NCBI GenBank assembly: GCA_045802605.1
Contig: JBJMQS010000036.1
Span: 1 to 64,000, forward strand
DNA: 64,000 bases
Source: JBJMQS01 sp045802605
GTDB taxonomy: Bacteria; Planctomycetota; Planctomycetia; Gemmatales; Gemmataceae
Direction of reading: 5' to 3'
The position numbers and the translations under genes are program-made. Within the stretch, counting starts at the first letter, position 1; the number at the start of each line of letters is the position of its first letter. Below, piece by piece: positions 52,539 to 61,425 of the stretch. The notes beneath the pieces are model-generated. The model saw only the letters and a list, made by a program, of their open reading frames with translations. It ran no database searches and had not been told where the DNA came from.

Positions 52539-54218
52539 GTGCAGGCCACTCGTCAGATTGCGGTTCGAACGCCGTTGGGCAAAGACAAGCTGCTTTTGAG
52601 CGGGTTTTCGGGCCGAGAGGCGATGTCGCAGTTGTTTCGCTACGAACTCAACTTGCTGGCCAAGAACGATACGGAAGTGCGATTCGACAAACTGTTGGGC
52701 CAGCCGATGACGGTCGATATCGCCCTTCCCGCCGGGAAACGGCGATTCTTCCACGGGATCGTCAGCAAGTTCTCGGAAGGATCGCGGGAAACCGAATTCA
52801 CTCAGTATTGGGCCGAGGTTGTCCCGCAATGTTGGCTCCTCACCAAACAGGTTCGATCGCGCATCTTCCAGCAACTCTCCGTGATCGACATTCTCAAACA
52901 GGTGTTCGCGGGCTTCGACATTGAATACGGCACCCGCGGCCAATATCGGCCGCGCAATTACTGCGTGCAGTACCGCGAGTCAGACTTTGATTTCGCCAGC
53001 CGGCTCATGGAAGAGGAAGGCATCTTCTACTTCTTCAAGCACGAAGCCGATCGGCACACTATGGTGCTCGGCGTCACACCCGGTGTTCATCCGAATGTAC
53101 CGGATCAACCGACCATCACGTTTGAAGAAGTGATCGGCGGTACGCGGCCCGGCGAGCGCATCACTGAATGGGAGCGGACGCAAGAAATCCGTTCGACCAA
53201 AGTCAGCCTCTGGGATCATCGCCTCGAGATGACACGTGATCACCTGCAAGCGGAGCAACGGGCGCCCGAAGATGTGGCCGTCGGCCAGAGCGTCGATCGG
53301 CTGCGGCTCTTGCCCGGGCAGAAGTTGGACGTCCTCGACTTCCCCGGTGAATACGGCAAGCGATTCGACAGCGTCGGTCCGGGCGGCGCGGAACGGCCCG
53401 GCGAGATGACGGCGATGCTCGAAGACAAAGAGCGGACCGCGCGAATTCGCATGGAGCAAGAGACGGTGCCCGGCGTCGTGATTCGTGGCACCGGCAAATG
53501 CCGCTCACTCGCATGCGGTCACAAATTCACTCTGCGCGGCCATCACAATGCCGACGGCGCTTATCTGCTGACGAGCGTCGATTACTCGGCGCAATTGTCC
53601 GGCGAGTTTCGTTCCGGCCTCAGCACCAATGCGGAATTTCGCGCGGACTTCACCTGTATTCCCGCGGGCATCGCGTATCGGCCATTGCGCAAAACCGCGC
53701 GTCCATTGATCTACGGCACGCAGACGGCACACGTCGTCGGGCCGCAGGATTTTGAAATCTTCACGGACAAATTTGGCCGGGTCAAAGTGCAGTTTCACTG
53801 GGACCGCGAAGGGCAATCAACGGCCGCAAGCTCCTGCTGGGTGCGAGTGGCGCAGGTGTGGGCGGGCAAGCGCTGGGGCGCTTCATTTTGGCCGCGCGTG
53901 GGTCAAGAGGTCGTGGTCGCATTCGAGAACGGCGATCCCGATGCGCCGATCATCGTCGGCAGCGTCTACAACGCGGAGCAGATGCCGCCGTATCAGGGCG
54001 ACGGGCCCGACAAACACCATCCCTTCGACAACAAACTCAGCGGCATCAAGACTTGTTCAACGCCCGGGGGCGACGGTTTCAATGAACTTCGCTTCGACGA
54101 CACCAAAGGCAAGGAGCAAGTGTTTCTCCACGCCCAGTCGCGAAAGGACGAACGAGTTGGCGGCGATTCACTCGAAGATGTGGGCAACGATCGCCATCTG
54201 ATTGTCCGCGGCAATTAG
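52539..54218 (+). CDS. vgrG: VgrG-type spike protein, N-terminal part (ends at in-frame TAG)
   Basis: About 559 residues from GTG 52539 (GTG 52518 is an alternative with GGGAG next to it). The gp27-like part begins TPLGKDKLLLSGFSGREAMSQLFRY, with YRESDFDFASRLMEEEGIFYFF. The gp5/OB segment is FGRVKVQFHWDREG, SCWVRVAQVWAG and FWPRVGQEVVVAFENGDPD. The frame stops at TAG 54216-54218 after DRHLIVRGN, in the middle of the beta-helix needle, and continues in the same frame. It forms the tip of a type VI or related contractile injection system. Confidence 0.9.
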   Translation: MQATRQIAVRTPLGKDKLLLSGFSGREAMSQLFRYELNLLAKNDTEVRFDKLLGQPMTVDIALPAGKRRFFHGIVSKFSEGSRETEFTQYWAEVVPQCWLLTKQVRSRIFQQLSVIDILKQVFAGFDIEYGTRGQYRPRNYCVQYRESDFDFASRLMEEEGIFYFFKHEADRHTMVLGVTPGVHPNVPDQPTITFEEVIGGTRPGERITEWERTQEIRSTKVSLWDHRLEMTRDHLQAEQRAPEDVAVGQSVDRLRLLPGQKLDVLDFPGEYGKRFDSVGPGGAERPGEMTAMLEDKERTARIRMEQETVPGVVIRGTGKCRSLACGHKFTLRGHHNADGAYLLTSVDYSAQLSGEFRSGLSTNAEFRADFTCIPAGIAYRPLRKTARPLIYGTQTAHVVGPQDFEIFTDKFGRVKVQFHWDREGQSTAASSCWVRVAQVWAGKRWGASFWPRVGQEVVVAFENGDPDAPIIVGSVYNAEQMPPYQGDGPDKHHPFDNKLSGIKTCSTPGGDGFNELRFDDTKGKEQVFLHAQSRKDERVGGDSLEDVGNDRHLIVRGN

Positions 54219-54959
54219 ATGGAGTTTGTTTGTGTGAACAAGAACCAAATCGTGGCCGGCGATTATTTCGAGTACATCGACGGCAACGAAGCGCACACCA
54301 TCCACGGCGATTTCGATCACGTCGTCGGCGGCGGTCGAATGGACACGATCGATGGGCCGTTCTATACGTCTTGCCACCAGCACGCATCCGAAACCGTGGA
54401 CGGGCACAAGCAAGTGTGGGTGGGCGACAACCTGGATCAATACGCCAAGGGTCAGTTCAATGCGCAGTCCGGTGCGTCGATGAGCTTTTTCGCCGGCGAG
54501 AAGCTGGTCCTCGAATCGATCGCTAGCGTGACATTGAGAGTCGGCGGCAGTTACGTTCACGTCTCGCCGGCGGGTGTCGAGATCTTTGGACCCGAAATCA
54601 AGCTGAATTGCGGCGGAGGAAGTGCACCGAGTGGCGAAGCGTGCGCCGCGGTCCCCGGGGCTGACGCCATGGAAGCCGTCCCGGAATATGCGAGCGTGGC
54701 GGACGGAGCCGTGACCGGTTACCCGTCGGCGCCGGGTGCAAAAATTGCTCACCGGCCGAGCGGGCAAACCAAGCCCGAGAAGCAAGGGAAGGGAATGCGA
54801 AAGAACCATGTGCCGCGCGGGCCGGAACCTGTTGACGAGCCGGAACCCAAAGGTGTGCTGATTCCTCCCTCGGGCGGCTTGGGCGATCCCGGCGCTCCCA
54901 TCTTCTATCCCGACGAACCGAACGATCAACCGCGCATTCCCGCATCGGGCGGAATTTGA
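54219..54959 (+). CDS. vgrG: VgrG-type spike protein, C-terminal part
   Basis: 246 codons in the same frame as the preceding part, directly after the TAG. The sequence MEFVCVNKNQIVAGDYFEYIDG, HTIHGDFDHVVGGGRMDTIDG and LRVGGSYVHVSPAGVEIFG is the beta-helix needle and normally follows without interruption. The tail from about residue 135 is Pro/Gly-rich with no toxin domain (AVPGADAMEAVPEYASV, PPSGGLGDPGAPIFYPD). No good ribosome site precedes the ATG, so this is either readthrough or a broken gene. Confidence 0.8.
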   Translation: MEFVCVNKNQIVAGDYFEYIDGNEAHTIHGDFDHVVGGGRMDTIDGPFYTSCHQHASETVDGHKQVWVGDNLDQYAKGQFNAQSGASMSFFAGEKLVLESIASVTLRVGGSYVHVSPAGVEIFGPEIKLNCGGGSAPSGEACAAVPGADAMEAVPEYASVADGAVTGYPSAPGAKIAHRPSGQTKPEKQGKGMRKNHVPRGPEPVDEPEPKGVLIPPSGGLGDPGAPIFYPDEPNDQPRIPASGGI

Positions 54960-54976
54960 AGCAAGGAGAATGAATC

Positions 54977-55321
54977 ATGCCGATTGCAATAATCAATGGC
55001 GACTTGACGGTGTGCACGCAGGGCAGCCAACCCTGCCCACTGGTCGTGACCAATCATCGCAAGGTGATGATCGACGATCAGCCCGCGGCCACGGTCCTGG
55101 ATCACTCGCCGGGTGTCAATCTTGCGACGTATGGGACGTGCAAAGTCACCGGCGGCCCTTGCACTCCGGCCACGGCCGCGCCCTGGCTGCGCGGCTCGGC
55201 CAAGAACGTGCAGGCCAACGATCAGCGCCTTTTGTTGGCGAGCGACAAGTTAATGTGCGCGGCAGGCGGCGTGATTTCGATTTCAGGCCCGAAGCAAGCG
55301 CGGAACGTGCAGGATATGTAG
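54977..55321 (+). CDS. PAAR-like DUF4280 spike-tip protein
   Basis: 114 residues starting MPIAIINGDLTVCTQG, 17 bases after the VgrG end, with AAGGAGAATG upstream. The DUF4280 pattern is present: early Cys (QPCPL), MIDDQPAATVLDHSPGVN, YGTCKVTGGPCTPATAAPW and ASDKLMCAAGGVISI. Such proteins cap VgrG trimers as PAAR repeats do. Together they make a minimal spike module; no sheath, baseplate or effector genes are nearby. Confidence 0.85.
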   Translation: MPIAIINGDLTVCTQGSQPCPLVVTNHRKVMIDDQPAATVLDHSPGVNLATYGTCKVTGGPCTPATAAPWLRGSAKNVQANDQRLLLASDKLMCAAGGVISISGPKQARNVQDM

Positions 55322-55323
55322 CG

Positions 55324-57405
55324 TCAACTCGTGGGCTCCATCGCAATTTTGCCGGCGACTGGGATCACCGGCTTTGCGCAACCGGGGCATGACACGATGT
55401 GATTGGCTAGTAGCTTCGTCAGGTGCTCGGTGACCCGGTAGCGCAAGACATATTCGCCCCGCGGCAAAAACTCGCGGAGCCAGAAGTCAGCCCATCGCTT
55501 CAATCGCGCGGCCAGTTCGGTGGGGTCATCGTCATATTCCAGCCGATGCTCACCCATCCGCAGTTCAAAGCCGCCGCCGCGCCAGACGGGCCGCTCCCAC
55601 GCCCAGACATGCTCCGGCAGTTCGCGGACCAAGACGTGCCGGAAAACCAGGCCTCGGCCGCAGAGTATCACCGGCGCGGGATCGTCGAATTGCCCCGCGG
55701 GAGGAAGCGGTTGATAGAGAAGCGCGTCCGGCTCGGCCGCGAGCACTTGTCCGCCGAGCACCGGATATCGCGCCAGTTGGAAAACCGTGGTCGCGGGACC
55801 GCAAGCGCGCCAGGGCCGGCTTTCCCGCTCATCCCAGATCAGACGCAACCCGGCGATTCCTTCGAGGTCTTCCGTGCGCAGAATATTCCCTATCGCCGGA
55901 AACACGCGACCTAGCTCTTGCAGATCGCGCACGCTCAGTCCGGCCGCGAATGCTTTTTCGATTGCCAGGATGCGCAGGCGCGCACGATCGGCTCTCGCGT
56001 GCAGGCCGGTTTGTGCGAGGGCCAAGACATCCGCAGCGACCGCAATTGGCGCTTGCCCCGCGAAGCATCGGCCCAAGAGCGATGCCAACTCGGGTAGCGG
56101 ATCCTGCCCCACCGCGCGCATGTCCATGAGCCGCAACCACCACAACGGTGCGAGAGTTTCATTGGTTTCGATGAGGTGCTGCAGTTGCTTCACGCGTTTT
56201 TGCGGATCGCCGCGGCCAACGCTGGTCAGCGCCAGCCGGCCTAGCGCAATGCCCGGCTGCATCGTCGGCACCAGTGCTTGCCAAGCGTGGTCGATCGCGC
56301 GATCGAGCGGGTCATCCCGGCGATTGCCGATTTGCCAGGCCCAAACCTCTAACAGCACGAACTCGATCAGAAGTGCGATCATTGTGAGCACGTGCCACGG
56401 CGGCTTGATGATAAAGGCCGCCGCTAGAGCGGTCATTGCGACACACAATGACGCCCAATGCAAAGCGATGGCAGTCGTTCCAGCGATCGGCTCCGCACCT
56501 TTGAACAGCACGCCGGAGGGTGTATCAATTCGCAGCCGGGGCCAGAGGGCGGATTCACTCACGGTCACAGCGTACCCTTCGCCAGTCAGCCGGCCGCGCG
56601 ACGTCTCCATCGGTTTGAGCGGCGGCGCATCCGGGGCTCGAATTGCCGCGAAGCAATGCGGACAAATCGACTCATGCCGCGTTTGCGCCTCAACCAGAAG
56701 GTGCGCCTTTGCCTCCTGATCGGAATGCCCCTGTTTCAGAATCTCGCGATGGAATTGCGCGAGAGTCGCAACCGGATCGGTGTCGCGCAGCCGCAGGTCG
56801 AGCGCTTGCCATGGCGTGTGTGCCCGGCCGCCATCGAGGAGCAGACTGTGGTGTCGCCAAAGGTGGCGGGACATGCGCTTACGCCGCCGCATCGCGCCGC
56901 AGCGCGGGCAGCGCATCCGCTGGCGATTCAGCAACTCGGAACGCACGATGGCGACGGCCGCCGCGGCGCGAACCAGGCGCGGCGCGACCGCGTCGAGCCG
57001 CTGGATTGCCTTCGATCGGCCGAGCCCGGCGACAAAGTGATGAAGTAGCCGAACGACTCCCTGCTCATCACTGCGCAGTCCGCGGATCAGTGCCCGAGTC
57101 GCAGCGAGTCGGGCGGAGAGGGGCAGCGATCGATCGGCTAGCAAATACCGGACACCACGGCGAGCCACATTTCCGGGGTAGCGGATTTGACCGACGATTT
57201 CGAGCGCCAGTCTCCGGGCGGACGTGGCTTTGGAGTGAGCAAGCGTTAATGCCAGTGAGGTTGAATTGCCGCCAAGCCGGCGGACCAGATCGCGCACTGT
57301 CTGCCGGCGCAGTCGGAAGTTGGCCGCATCGGCGACGGCACGCACGGCGTCGCGAATTTCTGGCGACGCGGTGCGCACCAGTGGCTCTAGTACGGCCCAA
57401 GACAT
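55324..57405 (-). CDS. large hypothetical membrane protein with zinc-finger motif
   Basis: About 693 residues from ATG 57405 (MSWAVLEPLVRTASPEIRDA); an upstream extension is unlikely because it enters the nusB promoter region. The N-terminal third is helical with HEAT-like Arg/Leu/Ala patterns. RCPRCGAMRRRKRMSRHLWRHH suggests a CxxC...HxxxH zinc site (about residue 210). Another CPHC and a final CPGCAKPVIPV appear later. Two membrane helices lie near residue 390 (ALHWASLCVAMTALAAAF, WHVLTMIALLIEFVLLEVW). No family was recognised. It converges on the PAAR-like gene. Confidence 0.7.
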   Translation of the reverse strand: MSWAVLEPLVRTASPEIRDAVRAVADAANFRLRRQTVRDLVRRLGGNSTSLALTLAHSKATSARRLALEIVGQIRYPGNVARRGVRYLLADRSLPLSARLAATRALIRGLRSDEQGVVRLLHHFVAGLGRSKAIQRLDAVAPRLVRAAAAVAIVRSELLNRQRMRCPRCGAMRRRKRMSRHLWRHHSLLLDGGRAHTPWQALDLRLRDTDPVATLAQFHREILKQGHSDQEAKAHLLVEAQTRHESICPHCFAAIRAPDAPPLKPMETSRGRLTGEGYAVTVSESALWPRLRIDTPSGVLFKGAEPIAGTTAIALHWASLCVAMTALAAAFIIKPPWHVLTMIALLIEFVLLEVWAWQIGNRRDDPLDRAIDHAWQALVPTMQPGIALGRLALTSVGRGDPQKRVKQLQHLIETNETLAPLWWLRLMDMRAVGQDPLPELASLLGRCFAGQAPIAVAADVLALAQTGLHARADRARLRILAIEKAFAAGLSVRDLQELGRVFPAIGNILRTEDLEGIAGLRLIWDERESRPWRACGPATTVFQLARYPVLGGQVLAAEPDALLYQPLPPAGQFDDPAPVILCGRGLVFRHVLVRELPEHVWAWERPVWRGGGFELRMGEHRLEYDDDPTELAARLKRWADFWLREFLPRGEYVLRYRVTEHLTKLLANHIVSCPGCAKPVIPVAGKIAMEPTS

Positions 57406-57424
57406 ACGGACATCATAATGTAGG

Positions 57425-57446
57425 GGAGCACGGCTTTGCGTGCTCC
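57425..57446. repeat. short hairpin in the divergent nusB promoter region
   Basis: GGAGCACG and CGTGCTCC pair around a six-base loop. The 98-base gap between two divergent genes must hold both promoters; no clear -10/-35 pair was seen. Confidence 0.35.
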
Positions 57447-57503
57447 ACGAAGGAAAACCAGACGCGGCGGGCACCAAAACCGTGCCCACCCTACGATAAA
57501 AGC

Positions 57504-57917
57504 ATGTACCGACGAACCCGAGCCCGGGAAGTGGCTCTGCAAATTCTCTGTCAACGCGATGCCAACCGAGCGGAAGATCCGGCATTCGTGGGCCAGTTTC
57601 TGACCGAACGGCTCCGCGACCAACGCACCAAGGACTACGCCCAGAAATTGGTCGATGGCGTGGCCAGTCGCGCGGCCGAAGTCGATCAACACATCACGCA
57701 GGCCGCGGAGAACTGGAAAATCCAGCGGATGGCCTCTGTCGATCGCAATGTCCTGCGGCTCGGCGTATTCGAACTGCTCGCCGCCGATCCTGAAGTGCCG
57801 CCGCCGGTCGTCTTGGATGAAGCGATCGAGTTGGCCCGGCGTTATGGCTCGGCTGAGTCACCAGGATTCGTCAACGGTGTGCTGGATAAAGTTCGCACAT
57901 CGCTGGAGGGAGCGTGA
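57504..57917 (+). CDS. nusB: transcription antitermination factor NusB
   Basis: 137 residues from ATG 57504 (MYRRTRAREVALQILCQRD). The NusB signature is complete: AREVALQILCQ, YAQKLVDGV, NWKIQRMASVDRNVLRLGVFEL and AIELARRYGSAESPGFVNGVLD. It acts with NusE/S10 in rRNA antitermination. It overlaps the PHP gene by four bases. Confidence 0.96.
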   Translation: MYRRTRAREVALQILCQRDANRAEDPAFVGQFLTERLRDQRTKDYAQKLVDGVASRAAEVDQHITQAAENWKIQRMASVDRNVLRLGVFELLAADPEVPPPVVLDEAIELARRYGSAESPGFVNGVLDKVRTSLEGA

Positions 57918-58795
57918 TGCCGGCGGCCGCACCGTTCACCCGACTCTGCCTGGCGATGAACACGCCGCGATCCGTTGGCCGGGCCGATCTGCATATGCAC
58001 ACGACAGCAAGCGATGGCACGTACACGCCGGCGCAACTCTTGGATCTGGCCCGCCGGAGTGGTCTCGCCGCAATCGCGATCACCGATCACGACACAATCG
58101 CCGGCTACCAAGCCGCGACACAGATTGCCATATCCGGTGTCGAGCTTGTGCCTGGCGTCGAAATCTCCGCCGAGCATGAGGGTCGCGAGTTTCATTTGCT
58201 CGCTTACTTCTTCGATCCGGAAGACACGGCGTTGATGCAAATGCTGAATCAACTGCGCCAGGATCGGGCCGAACGATTCCGCGAAATGATCCGCCGCCTT
58301 CGCTCATGTGGTGTCGATGTTTCTGACGATGCAGCGCCACCGGATGAAACTTCCTTGGGCCGGCGGCATCTGGCGATGATTCTGCAAGAGACGGGCAAAG
58401 TCGGTTCGGTGCGCGAGGCGTTCTATCGATACCTCGGTGAGAATGGGCCAGCTTTCGTTCCCAAACAATCAATACCCCTGGCGGAAGCCATTCCCGTGGT
58501 GCGCGAGGCCGGCGGGCTGACGAGTTGTGCGCACCCGCGCGGTGACTTGGATTTGCCGGAATTGCGACGGCTTGCGGACATGGGGTTGCGGGCCATCGAA
58601 GCGGTCTACCCGAGCTTCAAGCGTTCACGCCGCGATGAACTAAAACGCTGGGCGGCGCTCTTGGGGCTGGGGATCACCGGCGGCAGCGACTGCCATGGGC
58701 CAGATGAACGGAGCCGCACGGTCGGTGCGTGCAGCCTTTCGACGGAAGAATGGGGTGCGCTGAGAGAACTAGGTGTTGGTGTTAAGACACGATAA
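57914..58795 (+). CDS. PHP-domain phosphoesterase
   Basis: 293 residues. GTG 57914 overlaps the nusB stop; ATG 57917 is an alternative. PHP metal motifs: RADLHMHTTASDGTYTP, AIAITDHDTIAGY, VELVPGVEISAE, and C-terminal SCAHPRG and ITGGSDCHG. This pattern fits the YciV/TrpH group (3',5'-nucleoside bisphosphate or oligoribonucleotide phosphatase). Substrate is inferred only. Confidence 0.92.
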   Translation: MMPAAAPFTRLCLAMNTPRSVGRADLHMHTTASDGTYTPAQLLDLARRSGLAAIAITDHDTIAGYQAATQIAISGVELVPGVEISAEHEGREFHLLAYFFDPEDTALMQMLNQLRQDRAERFREMIRRLRSCGVDVSDDAAPPDETSLGRRHLAMILQETGKVGSVREAFYRYLGENGPAFVPKQSIPLAEAIPVVREAGGLTSCAHPRGDLDLPELRRLADMGLRAIEAVYPSFKRSRRDELKRWAALLGLGITGGSDCHGPDERSRTVGACSLSTEEWGALRELGVGVKTR

Positions 58796-58833
58796 CGTGA
58801 CATCCCGCAGCGCTTAAATTCCCTCCCGAGCCC

Positions 58834-58909
58834 CGATAGTGTTATCCCGAGGCTCTGAGAGGGATTTGGTTGGGCAGATCCCTCGCAGAGCCTCGGGATG
58901 ACACTATCG
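58834..58909. terminator. long hairpin between PHP gene and ftsY
   Basis: Arms of 32 bases with two mismatches, from CGATAGTGTTATCCCGAGG... to ...CCTCGGGATGACACTATCG. It lies 40 bases after the PHP stop and 24 bases before ftsY, so it could separate the two genes or act in the ftsY leader. Confidence 0.55.
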
Positions 58910-58932
58910 AGCCACGTAGGTTGAGGTTTTTG

Positions 58933-59838
58933 ATGTTCAAAGCGATCTTCGCCAAGGTCAAGCAGGGGCTCGCCAAGACGCGTGCGGTATTCGGCGGCAT
59001 GGCGGCCCTGTTCACCGGCCGCGGCAAAGTCGATCAGGCCTTTCTTGATGAGCTGGAAAAGCGGCTTTATCTCGCCGACGTCGGCACGGCGGCCACCGCC
59101 GAGATTGTCAGCAAAGTTCGACAGTCTTTCCTCGACAAGGAAATCACGGGCGATTTGCAAACATTTGTTCGCGCCCAGCTTCGTGATATGCTCGCGACCC
59201 CCGATCCAATTCGACGGGCGACATCCGGCCCGACGGTCGTTCTTATCGCTGGGGTGAATGGTTCCGGCAAGACGACCACCATCGCCAAGCTCGCTCGCAA
59301 ATTTCAGCAAGACGGCGAGACAGTTTCCGTGGCCGCGTGTGATACTTTTCGCGCCGCGGCCGTCGATCAACTGGCGATCTGGTGCGAACGCATTGGCTGC
59401 GACATCACCCGCGCTCAGCCCGGCAGCGACCCGGCCGCCGTCGCGCACGATGCTTGCGAGAAGGCGAAGGCTCGAGGCCTGAATATCGTCATCGTGGATA
59501 CGGCCGGACGGCTGCACACGCAAACTCATCTCATGCGCGAGCTGGAAAAGATTCGCCGAGTGTTGAGCAAGAATATCGACGGTGCCCCGCACGAAGTGCT
59601 CCTGGTGCTCGATGCGACCACCGGACAAAACGCTATCACCCAGGCCGAGATGTTCTCCAAGGCCATTCAGTGCACGGGAATTGTGCTCACTAAACTCGAC
59701 GGCACCGCGAAAGGCGGCGCGATCTTCGCCATCAAGCAGCGGCTCAATCTGCCGGTCAAATTCATCGGCGTCGGCGAAACGATCGATGACTTGGAACCCT
59801 TTGACCCGGACACGTATGTCGCAGCACTCTTTGAGTAA
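58933..59838 (+). CDS. ftsY: signal recognition particle receptor FtsY
   Basis: 301 residues from ATG 58933 (MFKAIFAKVKQGLAKTR). The NG domain is complete: LIAGVNGSGKTTTIAKLA (G1), VAACDTFRAAAVDQLAIW, VIVDTAGRLHTQTHLM (G3), GIVLTKLDGTAKGGAIF (G4) and FIGVGETIDDLEPFDP (G5). The acidic A domain is short or missing, as in many non-enterobacterial FtsY. It docks SRP-ribosome complexes at the membrane. Confidence 0.97.
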   Translation: MFKAIFAKVKQGLAKTRAVFGGMAALFTGRGKVDQAFLDELEKRLYLADVGTAATAEIVSKVRQSFLDKEITGDLQTFVRAQLRDMLATPDPIRRATSGPTVVLIAGVNGSGKTTTIAKLARKFQQDGETVSVAACDTFRAAAVDQLAIWCERIGCDITRAQPGSDPAAVAHDACEKAKARGLNIVIVDTAGRLHTQTHLMRELEKIRRVLSKNIDGAPHEVLLVLDATTGQNAITQAEMFSKAIQCTGIVLTKLDGTAKGGAIFAIKQRLNLPVKFIGVGETIDDLEPFDPDTYVAALFE

Positions 59839-59894
59839 CTCTTTCGAACTAGGCGCTTGCACAAACTCCGGGGCCACGCTATGGCTGCGCCCCG

Positions 59895-60614
59895 ATGGGG
59901 TATTCTGCGCGCAAATGGGCACTCGCCGGGGCGATCTGCGTCGCTGTGGCAGGCTGCGCGCATTGCCCTGAACGGATCCGCCAGGCCCTGAGCCAACCCG
60001 GGTCCGAACATACTGCCATGCGGACATACGCCTTGGCTTGCCCGGATCGCATTAGGGTGCAGTGCGACGCACGGCCAAGGCTGAATGGGGAATATGGCAT
60101 TGAAGCCGATGGCTGCGCGGCACTAGGTGAACTGGGCCGAGTTCGGGTGGATGGAACCACCGTTGCCGACGTTGAGCAAACATTGCTACGGATGACGCGG
60201 CTGCCTCCGGGGCAGGTGCAGGTTTCGGTGACGTCTTTCGCAAGCCGGCATTTGCTGATGTTTGGGCCAGCGGCCGGTTCGCAACGGGTCATCCCCTATC
60301 AGGGTGGAGAAACCGTTGTCGAATTGCTGCAACGCACCGGGGGTTTAGCGCCGGGAGCGGCTTATAACTCGATGCACGTCGTCCGGCCCCACGTGGCCGA
60401 TGGCCGCCGACCCGAGGTCTTCCCGGTGGATTTGCAAGCAATCATCGAACGCGGTAACCAGCAGACTAACATCACCTTAGAGCCAAATGACCAGATTTAT
60501 TTGGGTGAAACCCGAGGGGCCATCATGGCCCGGACGCTCCCGCCATGGGTGCGGGCCATTTGGCCGGGGGAGAATTGTGTTGACGCCCGGGGCCGACCCG
60601 CCGAAAATAGGTGA
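59895..60614 (+). CDS. polysaccharide export lipoprotein (Wza/SLBB-like)
   Basis: 239 residues with a lipobox (AICVAVAGC, Cys21). The export domain is seen in DRIRVQCDARPRLNGEYGIEADG, LGELGRVRVDGTTVADVEQTLL and a SLBB-like part with LLMFGPAAGSQRVIPYQGGETV and LLQRTGGLAPGAAYN, closing with TLEPNDQIYLGET. Family members form the outer-membrane channel for polysaccharide. No polysaccharide genes are nearby. Confidence 0.85.
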   Translation: MGYSARKWALAGAICVAVAGCAHCPERIRQALSQPGSEHTAMRTYALACPDRIRVQCDARPRLNGEYGIEADGCAALGELGRVRVDGTTVADVEQTLLRMTRLPPGQVQVSVTSFASRHLLMFGPAAGSQRVIPYQGGETVVELLQRTGGLAPGAAYNSMHVVRPHVADGRRPEVFPVDLQAIIERGNQQTNITLEPNDQIYLGETRGAIMARTLPPWVRAIWPGENCVDARGRPAENR

Positions 60615-60615
60615 G

Positions 60616-61011
60616 ATGACTCGATTTGGGCTGACCCTGTATTTTGCATTCGCGACCCTCGCTGGGCCGTGGATCTGCTGCTGTCTGGTGCGATCCGCGC
60701 CGGCGGAAACTTCCGCCACGCACATCGGTGCAACATGCTGCTGCTGCGACGAATCGGCCAAGCCGGAACCAGCCCCGAGCCCTGCACCAACGAAACATCA
60801 ATGCCCCTGCCGAGCCGAAGGGCAACCGCCGGCGGTCGTGGCAAAATTGTCTGCGACACAGATTCCGCTCGTCAAGAATCTCGACAGCTACAGCGCATTC
60901 GAAATGACGCATACGTATGTCGCGATTGACCACGCCACCGAAATTCGCGAGAAACCAATTCCAATTGACCTCCAAGTCCGACTCAGTTTACTTTCTGTCT
61001 TGCGCTGTTAA
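60616..61011 (+). CDS. Cys-rich exported protein
   Basis: 131 residues, starting one base after the previous stop. Signal helix LTLYFAFATLAGPWICCCLV, then TCCCCDESAKPEPAPSPAP and HQCPCRAEG. The C-terminal half is ordinary and short. Cys clusters suggest metal binding or disulfide links. No family was recognised. Confidence 0.6.
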   Translation: MTRFGLTLYFAFATLAGPWICCCLVRSAPAETSATHIGATCCCCDESAKPEPAPSPAPTKHQCPCRAEGQPPAVVAKLSATQIPLVKNLDSYSAFEMTHTYVAIDHATEIREKPIPIDLQVRLSLLSVLRC

Positions 61012-61138
61012 CGCAATCTGAACTCCCTTCGATTGACCCAAGAACCTGCAAATCCGCGGACGGGATGCCGCGGTCGGCAAACATGGAATCATGACGCCGT
61101 GCCTTAAGGATTTTCAAACGACAAGTGGGAGATGGATA

Positions 61139-61357
61139 ATGTTTAAGACACTGTTACTGAGCGGGGTGTTCGCATTGGGCTTGGGCTCGGCGTGGGCCAT
61201 GACCGCGAAGCCCATGACCAACTGCGGCTGCTGCGCGAACTGCTGCGCCAGTTGCCCGAGTTGCCAGGCATCCGGTTGCAATCCCTGTGCTTGTGACGGC
61301 TGCTGCGACGCTTGCGGTCCAAACTGCCAATGCTGCGGCGCTTGCCAAGCGAAGTAA
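61139..61357 (+). CDS. small secreted protein with a dense Cys domain
   Basis: 72 residues from ATG 61139 with a clear signal peptide (LLLSGVFALGLGSAWA). The mature part holds 17 Cys in about 45 residues, in CC and CxxC steps (NCGCCANCCASCPSCQ, CCDACGPNCQCCGAC). This resembles a metallothionein-like or highly cross-linked domain, but no family was matched. GGGAG lies 12 bases upstream of the ATG. Confidence 0.75.
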   Translation: MFKTLLLSGVFALGLGSAWAMTAKPMTNCGCCANCCASCPSCQASGCNPCACDGCCDACGPNCQCCGACQAK

Positions 61358-61425
61358 TAAGAAGAGTTGTCAGTGGTCAGTTGCCAGCAAATCAGTTTTC
61401 ACTGATCACTGACAACTGACCACTG

